From Lachnoclostridium sp. UBA1175 (GTDB lineage Bacteria > Bacillota > Clostridia > Lachnospirales > Lachnospiraceae), in the NCBI GenBank assembly GCA_002311665.1, contig DBYX01000014.1, positions 1 to 64,000 on the forward strand: DNA of 64,000 bases. The letters run 5' to 3'. Numbering within the stretch: the first letter of the stretch is position 1; the number at the start of each line of letters is the position of its first letter. This document shows positions 60,407-64,000 of the stretch, piece by piece. Below the pieces are notes generated by a model. It searched no databases. It saw only the letters and a list, made by a program, of their open reading frames with translations, and was not told where the DNA came from. A program made the position numbers and the translations under genes.

Positions 60407-60941
60407 CGGATATATTCGCAAGCGGAAAATGTTTCAGACGATCCTTCTGCTGATCATTGTCGCAGTTTCCGTCGGACTGTTTCTATGCGGTTATTTTGCA
60501 ACGGGTACGACGAAGAATCTTCTTACGGTGATCGCGGTGCTCGGAGTGCTCCCGGGGGCAAAATCGGTCGTAAACCTGGTCTTGTTTCTCCCGTATCAGT
60601 CGCTTGATGCGGAAGCTTATGGCAAACTCTCCGAAGCAGCAGGAGACAAAGGAATTCTTTATTCCGACCTTGTCTTTACGTCGCCTTCTCACGTGATGCA
60701 TCTCGATGCGTTATATGCTTCCGGCACGGAGGTTGCGGGACTTCTTCTGAAGCCGAAGGAGAAGGCGGAGAAGGAGATCGCGGATTACATCACGGAGACT
60801 ATGAAAAAGCGGGGGGTATCCGTGCATGTTCACATTTTCAAAAGTATAGATGAGCTTAAGGAGCGCGTCGCCGCACTGTCCGAGCGAGAGGAACCGGTGC
60901 CCGATGACCTCGCGGAGTTTCTGCGGGTGATCCTCGTCTGA
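60384..60941 (+). CDS. Conserved membrane protein of unknown function
   Basis: A 185-residue protein with two membrane helices (about 17-37 and 42-70) and a soluble C-terminal half (70-185) rich in Lys and Glu. I recognise no domain. ATG at 60384 lies inside the HAD gene end (23-base overlap) after GGAGGACAAGG. Its place before an RluA-type synthase, with an 11-base gap, suggests co-transcription but gives no hint of function. Confidence 0.7.
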   Translation: MLPVKGTNGYIRKRKMFQTILLLIIVAVSVGLFLCGYFATGTTKNLLTVIAVLGVLPGAKSVVNLVLFLPYQSLDAEAYGKLSEAAGDKGILYSDLVFTSPSHVMHLDALYASGTEVAGLLLKPKEKAEKEIADYITETMKKRGVSVHVHIFKSIDELKERVAALSEREEPVPDDLAEFLRVILV

Positions 60942-60952
60942 GAGAGGTTTGT

Positions 60953-61981
60953 ATGAAAGAGATTCGCGTCACAAAGGAGCAGGCGGGACAGCGCCTCAAT
61001 AAGTTCCTCGGCAGGATACTTCCGGCCGCAGGAACAAGTTTTCTTTACAAAATGCTCCGCAAGAAAAACATCACACTCAACGACGCGAAGGCCGACGGAA
61101 ACGAGACGCTTCGGGACGGAGACGTTGTCAGGGTTTATTTTTCGGATGATACATATGCGAAGATGAGCGGCGTTTCCACAGCGGAAGCTGCGTTGCCCAC
61201 CTTTGCGCTGCACACCGTGCCGGAGGATCATATTGTTTATGAGGACGACAGCCTTATGGCGGTATACAAGCCGGCCGGCATACTGTGCCAGAAGGACGAC
61301 ACCGGTGCAGAGTCACTGAACGAACAGCTACTTCAGTATCTCGCCGACCGCGGCGACATCACCTCGGAATCCCTTTGGAATTTTAAACCCGGCATATGCA
61401 ACCGCCTCGACCGCAACACCGCTGGAATCCTATGGTTCGCCAAGACGCTCAAGGGAGCTCAGGGTATGGCGCAGGCGCTTCGCGAGCGTAGCATCGGAAA
61501 ATATTACTATGCATTCCTTGTCGGCAAACTCGAGGAGAGTCACGACTCAGTGCTGTATCTCACCAAAAACAGCGAGACAAACACCGTAACGATTACTGAG
61601 AAACCTCTGAGCACCGGCAGCGAAGCGAAAAGCGAGAGAGTGCACACCGGAATCGAACCCGTTGTTTCCAACCGCAGAGTCACGCTCGCGCGAATCCGGC
61701 TGTACACCGGCAAATCCCATCAGATCCGAAGCGTTTGCAAGCACATAGGATTTCCGGTGCTCGGCGATCCGAAGTACAGCACGGACAACGACGGTTTGAA
61801 TTCTTATTTCCGCGCAAAATATCATCTGCACGGACAGCAGCTTTTCGCGTACTCGTACGAGTTCCCCGAGGAGGTTCCGGAAGGGCTTGAGGAGCTTTCC
61901 GGTGAGACGATCACCGGCATCGTGCCGGAGACATTTTCCTCGATCATGCTGGGTGAATTTCCCGGCGAAACGTTACTGTAA
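60953..61981 (+). CDS. RluA-family pseudouridine synthase
   Basis: A 342-residue synthase with an S4-like N-terminus (RLNKFLGRILPAAGTSFLYKMLRKKNI, 15-~60) and catalytic core with ICNRLDRNTAGILWFAKT near residue 148 (Asp of RLDRNTAG is the nucleophile). KPAGILCQ near residue 103 fits. It belongs to the RluC-like group, acting on 23S rRNA uridines by analogy. RBS GAGAGG. Confidence 0.92.
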   Translation: MKEIRVTKEQAGQRLNKFLGRILPAAGTSFLYKMLRKKNITLNDAKADGNETLRDGDVVRVYFSDDTYAKMSGVSTAEAALPTFALHTVPEDHIVYEDDSLMAVYKPAGILCQKDDTGAESLNEQLLQYLADRGDITSESLWNFKPGICNRLDRNTAGILWFAKTLKGAQGMAQALRERSIGKYYYAFLVGKLEESHDSVLYLTKNSETNTVTITEKPLSTGSEAKSERVHTGIEPVVSNRRVTLARIRLYTGKSHQIRSVCKHIGFPVLGDPKYSTDNDGLNSYFRAKYHLHGQQLFAYSYEFPEEVPEGLEELSGETITGIVPETFSSIMLGEFPGETLL

Positions 61982-61995
61982 TCCGGAGGTGGCAC

Positions 61996-62559
61996 ATGGC
62001 AACCTGGAAATCACGCGGACTCCGCGGTTCCCTGTTTGAGGACCTGATCAACCGCACGAACGATGTCTATCGCGAGCGCGGCACGGCCCTCGTGCAGAAG
62101 ATCCCGACGCCGATCACGCCGATCGACATAGACCGGGACGAGCGACATATCACGCTCGCATACTTCGACCGCAAGAGTACGGTTGACTACATCGGGATCG
62201 CACAGGGCATTGCAATCTGCTTCGACTGTAAGGAGTGCGCCGCGGACACGTTCGCGATGCAGAACATTCACGAGCATCAGTACAAGTTCATGAAGGAGTT
62301 CGAGCGGCAGGGCGGTGTCGCATTTCTTCTGATCTACTATAGCCACCGCGAGAAGATCTACTATATGCGCTGCGATGAGATGGTGAAGTTTTACGACCGC
62401 GCGTACGACGAGAGCGACCGCGAGGACGCACGCAAAAGCTTCCGGTTCGATGAGCTTGACGAACGCTTTTTGTACGACATGCCTGCGGAACCGTTCATCA
62501 ATTATCTCGAGTATGTGAACGATTATCTGGACTACAAAGAAAATGAAAATAATACTTGA
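61996..62559 (+). CDS. recU: Holliday junction resolvase RecU
   Basis: Cuts Holliday junctions in Firmicutes, the counterpart of RuvC. The 187 residues show the family pattern SRGLRGSLFEDLINRTND, ALVQKIPTPI, the catalytic STVDYIGIAQG and FDCKEC (acidic residues and Lys) near residues 60-78, and KFMKEFERQGGVAFLLI. It is not next to ponA, its usual partner in Bacillus. GGAGGTGG precedes the ATG. Confidence 0.93.
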   Translation: MATWKSRGLRGSLFEDLINRTNDVYRERGTALVQKIPTPITPIDIDRDERHITLAYFDRKSTVDYIGIAQGIAICFDCKECAADTFAMQNIHEHQYKFMKEFERQGGVAFLLIYYSHREKIYYMRCDEMVKFYDRAYDESDREDARKSFRFDELDERFLYDMPAEPFINYLEYVNDYLDYKENENNT

Positions 62560-62584
62560 CAAAGCAATTGTCACTATGTATAAT
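62556..62584 (+). promoter_or_regulatory. Promoter of the his operon
   Basis: Perfect consensus -35 TTGACA and -10 TATAAT with 17 bases between them, starting in the last codons of recU. Predicted start near 62591. Confidence 0.95.
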
Positions 62585-62595
62585 TCGTTTCAATA

Positions 62596-62619
62596 TGCTA
62601 TCAAATTAGCACATTAGCA
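62596..62619. promoter_or_regulatory. Possible operator in the hisZ leader
   Basis: TGCTA-N6-TAGCA (62596-62611) is an inverted repeat, and ATTAGCA is repeated directly at 62605-62611 and 62613-62619. It lies about +6 to +29 from the predicted start. No T-box sequence (TGG-ACC-GCG type) was seen, so a protein operator is more likely than tRNA control. Confidence 0.3.
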
Positions 62620-62662
62620 AATTAAAGCGTTAAATTATACGGAAAATGTTAGGAGAAATCAT

Positions 62663-63835
62663 ATGATTCCTTTGTTGCACACACCGGAGGGCGTGAGAGA
62701 CATATACGGGGACGAGATGGCCGGAATGGAACGGCTTTCCGAGTCCGTCAAGGCGACGATGAACCGCTTCGGCTACGAGGCGATCCGCACACCTTCCTTC
62801 GAATATTTTGATGTATTTTCCAGCGAGAGAGGTACGGTTCCGTCGAAGGATATGTACAAGTTTATCGACCGTGACGGCAACACGCTTGTACTTCGCCCGG
62901 ATATGACACCGCAGGTGGCGAGAGCTGCTGCAACATATTTCCGCGAGAAGCCGCTGCCGATCCGTTTTTCGTACTGCGGCAACACGTTCATAAACAATTC
63001 CGGTTACCAGCTTCGCCTCAAGGAGACGACGCAGGCCGGCGTGGAGCTTTTCGGAGACGACTCCGCGGCTGCGGATGCGGAGATCATCGCGCTTACGGTG
63101 GAATGTCTGCTCGGTGTGGGTCTCACGGAATTTCAGATTGAGATCGGCAACGCCGGTTTCTTCCGCGCGATCGCCAATGAGTGCGGTCTGTCCGGTGAGG
63201 ACGAGGAGGAACTTCGCAGACGTGTCAAGAGCAAGAACCTGTTCGGCATTCCGGATCTTTTGAAGGAGCGTAATATCGACGGAAAGGCAGCACGTCTGTT
63301 GCTGACGATCCCCGAGCTGTTTGGTTCCGAGGATATTCTCGACCGCGCCGCATCGCTGACGGACAATACCGCAGCGCTTGCGTCACTTGACCGTTTGAAG
63401 AGCCTCAGCAATTATCTTAAGCTTTACGGGGTCGACCGCTATGTTTCGTTTGACCTCGGAATGCTCAGCAAATACCGCTATTATACGGGAATCATTTTCC
63501 GCGCGATCACGTACGGCACCGGTGAGGCGATCGCCTCTGGCGGACGGTACGACTCTTTGATGTCGCAGTTCGGCGAGCCGATGCCCGCCATCGGAATGTC
63601 CGTTACGGTCGACACGTTGATGCTTGCCCTTGAGAGGCAGAACCTGCTGAACAAACCGGAGAACGGACGACACTGTGTGCTTTATCTCGCGGACAAGGCG
63701 GAGGAAGCGATCCGTCTTGCGCAGGAGAAGCGTGCGGAGGGCTATTCGGTATCGATGATCCCCGTTACACAGGATAATGCAGAGGAAGTCGCGGAGCGTC
63801 TCGCGAAGGAAGGAGCGTTCATATGGAATATTTGA
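62663..63835 (+). CDS. hisZ: ATP phosphoribosyltransferase regulatory subunit
   Basis: A 390-residue HisRS-like subunit that joins short-form HisG to make the active first enzyme of histidine synthesis. It has class II synthetase-like motifs (PEGVRDIYGDE at the start, LRPDMTPQVARA near residue 78, YYTGIIFRA near 275) and lacks the anticodon-binding domain. RBS AGGAG. It overlaps hisG by 13 bases. Confidence 0.95.
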   Translation: MIPLLHTPEGVRDIYGDEMAGMERLSESVKATMNRFGYEAIRTPSFEYFDVFSSERGTVPSKDMYKFIDRDGNTLVLRPDMTPQVARAAATYFREKPLPIRFSYCGNTFINNSGYQLRLKETTQAGVELFGDDSAAADAEIIALTVECLLGVGLTEFQIEIGNAGFFRAIANECGLSGEDEEELRRRVKSKNLFGIPDLLKERNIDGKAARLLLTIPELFGSEDILDRAASLTDNTAALASLDRLKSLSNYLKLYGVDRYVSFDLGMLSKYRYYTGIIFRAITYGTGEAIASGGRYDSLMSQFGEPMPAIGMSVTVDTLMLALERQNLLNKPENGRHCVLYLADKAEEAIRLAQEKRAEGYSVSMIPVTQDNAEEVAERLAKEGAFIWNI

Positions 63836-64000
63836 CCGTAGCGCTTGCGAAGGGACGTCTCGCGAAGAAGGCAATGGAGATTCTTGAGAAGGCCGGTATC
63901 TTCTGCGAGGAGATGAAAGATCCCGATACGCGCAAACTGATCTTTACAAACGAAGATTTGAAGATGAAATTTTTCCTCGCCAAGGCGGGGGATGTGCCCA
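63823..64000 (+). CDS. hisG: ATP phosphoribosyltransferase catalytic subunit (partial)
   Basis: The first 59 codons of HisG run off the window. They read MEYLTVALAKGRLAKKAMEIL at the start (LTVALAKGRL is the family start), which fits the short form that needs HisZ. ATG 63823 lies inside the hisZ end; AAGGAAGGA upstream may be the RBS. Confidence 0.93.
   Translation, partial: MEYLTVALAKGRLAKKAMEILEKAGIFCEEMKDPDTRKLIFTNEDLKMKFFLAKAGDVP

Noticed and set aside
62585..62662. T-box riboswitch before hisZ
   Set aside because: The leader is under 80 bases and lacks the conserved T-box sequence and terminator/antiterminator pair.
1..64000. CRISPR arrays, insertion sequences, prophage or integron elements
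   Set aside because: I found no regularly spaced repeats, transposase or integrase genes, or phage structural genes on either strand.

Overview
The window is a chromosomal stretch from a Gram-positive (Firmicutes) bacterium, most likely a member of the Clostridia. The family is uncertain; Lachnospiraceae-like is my best guess. The evidence is the old Firmicutes gene order comEA...comEC...holA-rpsT...lepA-hemW...hrcA-grpE-dnaK-dnaJ-prmA-rsmE...mtaB, a perfect CIRCE element, RNase J, RecU, an IreB-ruvX-DUF1292-mltG-trmR-U32 block, and consensus TTGACA/TATAAT promoters with G-rich Shine-Dalgarno sites. Coding density is high and codon use looks moderately GC-rich. I see no insertion sequence, prophage or CRISPR array.

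Layout. (1) 1-9 kb: argH on the minus strand, then iorAB (indolepyruvate:ferredoxin oxidoreductase), a PHP-domain hydrolase, an unusual rRNA/tRNA-type methyltransferase, endonuclease IV, a membrane DUF6273 protein and a 4'-phosphopantetheinyl transferase. (2) 9-15.8 kb: arginine synthesis. argG (minus) diverges from maf-argC-argJ-argB-argD; the spacer and the argC-argJ gap carry ArgR-type boxes. (3) 15.8-28.3 kb: comEA, a response regulator/histidine kinase/GerMN lipoprotein trio, comEC, pssA-psd, holA, rpsT, a tRNA-Ser, lepA and hemW. The usual gpr-spoIIP pair between rpsT and lepA is missing. (4) 28.4-38.3 kb: a broken Ig-like secreted-protein gene, then the CIRCE-controlled chaperone operon followed by prmA, rsmE, a cysteine desulfurase and thiI (tRNA 4-thiouridine). 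(5) 38.3-45.4 kb: an HPr-like gene without the catalytic His, mtaB, the IreB-ruvX-DUF1292 trio, RNase J, a truncated MltG-like protein, trmR and a U32 peptidase-family tRNA hydroxylation protein. (6) 45.4-50.2 kb: the most unusual part, with two tandem CBM9-like surface proteins followed by two tandem MutS-like ATPases that lack mismatch-recognition domains, then a tRNA-Leu. (7) 50.3-64 kb: a zinc-finger anti-sigma-like membrane protein coupled to polA, coaE, a WalJ-type metallo-hydrolase, ACT and PFL proteins, a small alarmone synthetase, RNA methylation and pseudouridylation genes, recU, and the start of a histidine operon (hisZ-hisG) cut by the window edge.

Taken together this is mostly core housekeeping: amino-acid synthesis, RNA modification, DNA replication and uptake, and stress response. 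The best leads for something undescribed are the CBM9-CBM9-MutS-MutS block, the RR-HK-GerMN trio inside the competence cluster, an apparent second reading frame inside the comEA linker, and the HPr-like protein with Asp in place of the catalytic His.
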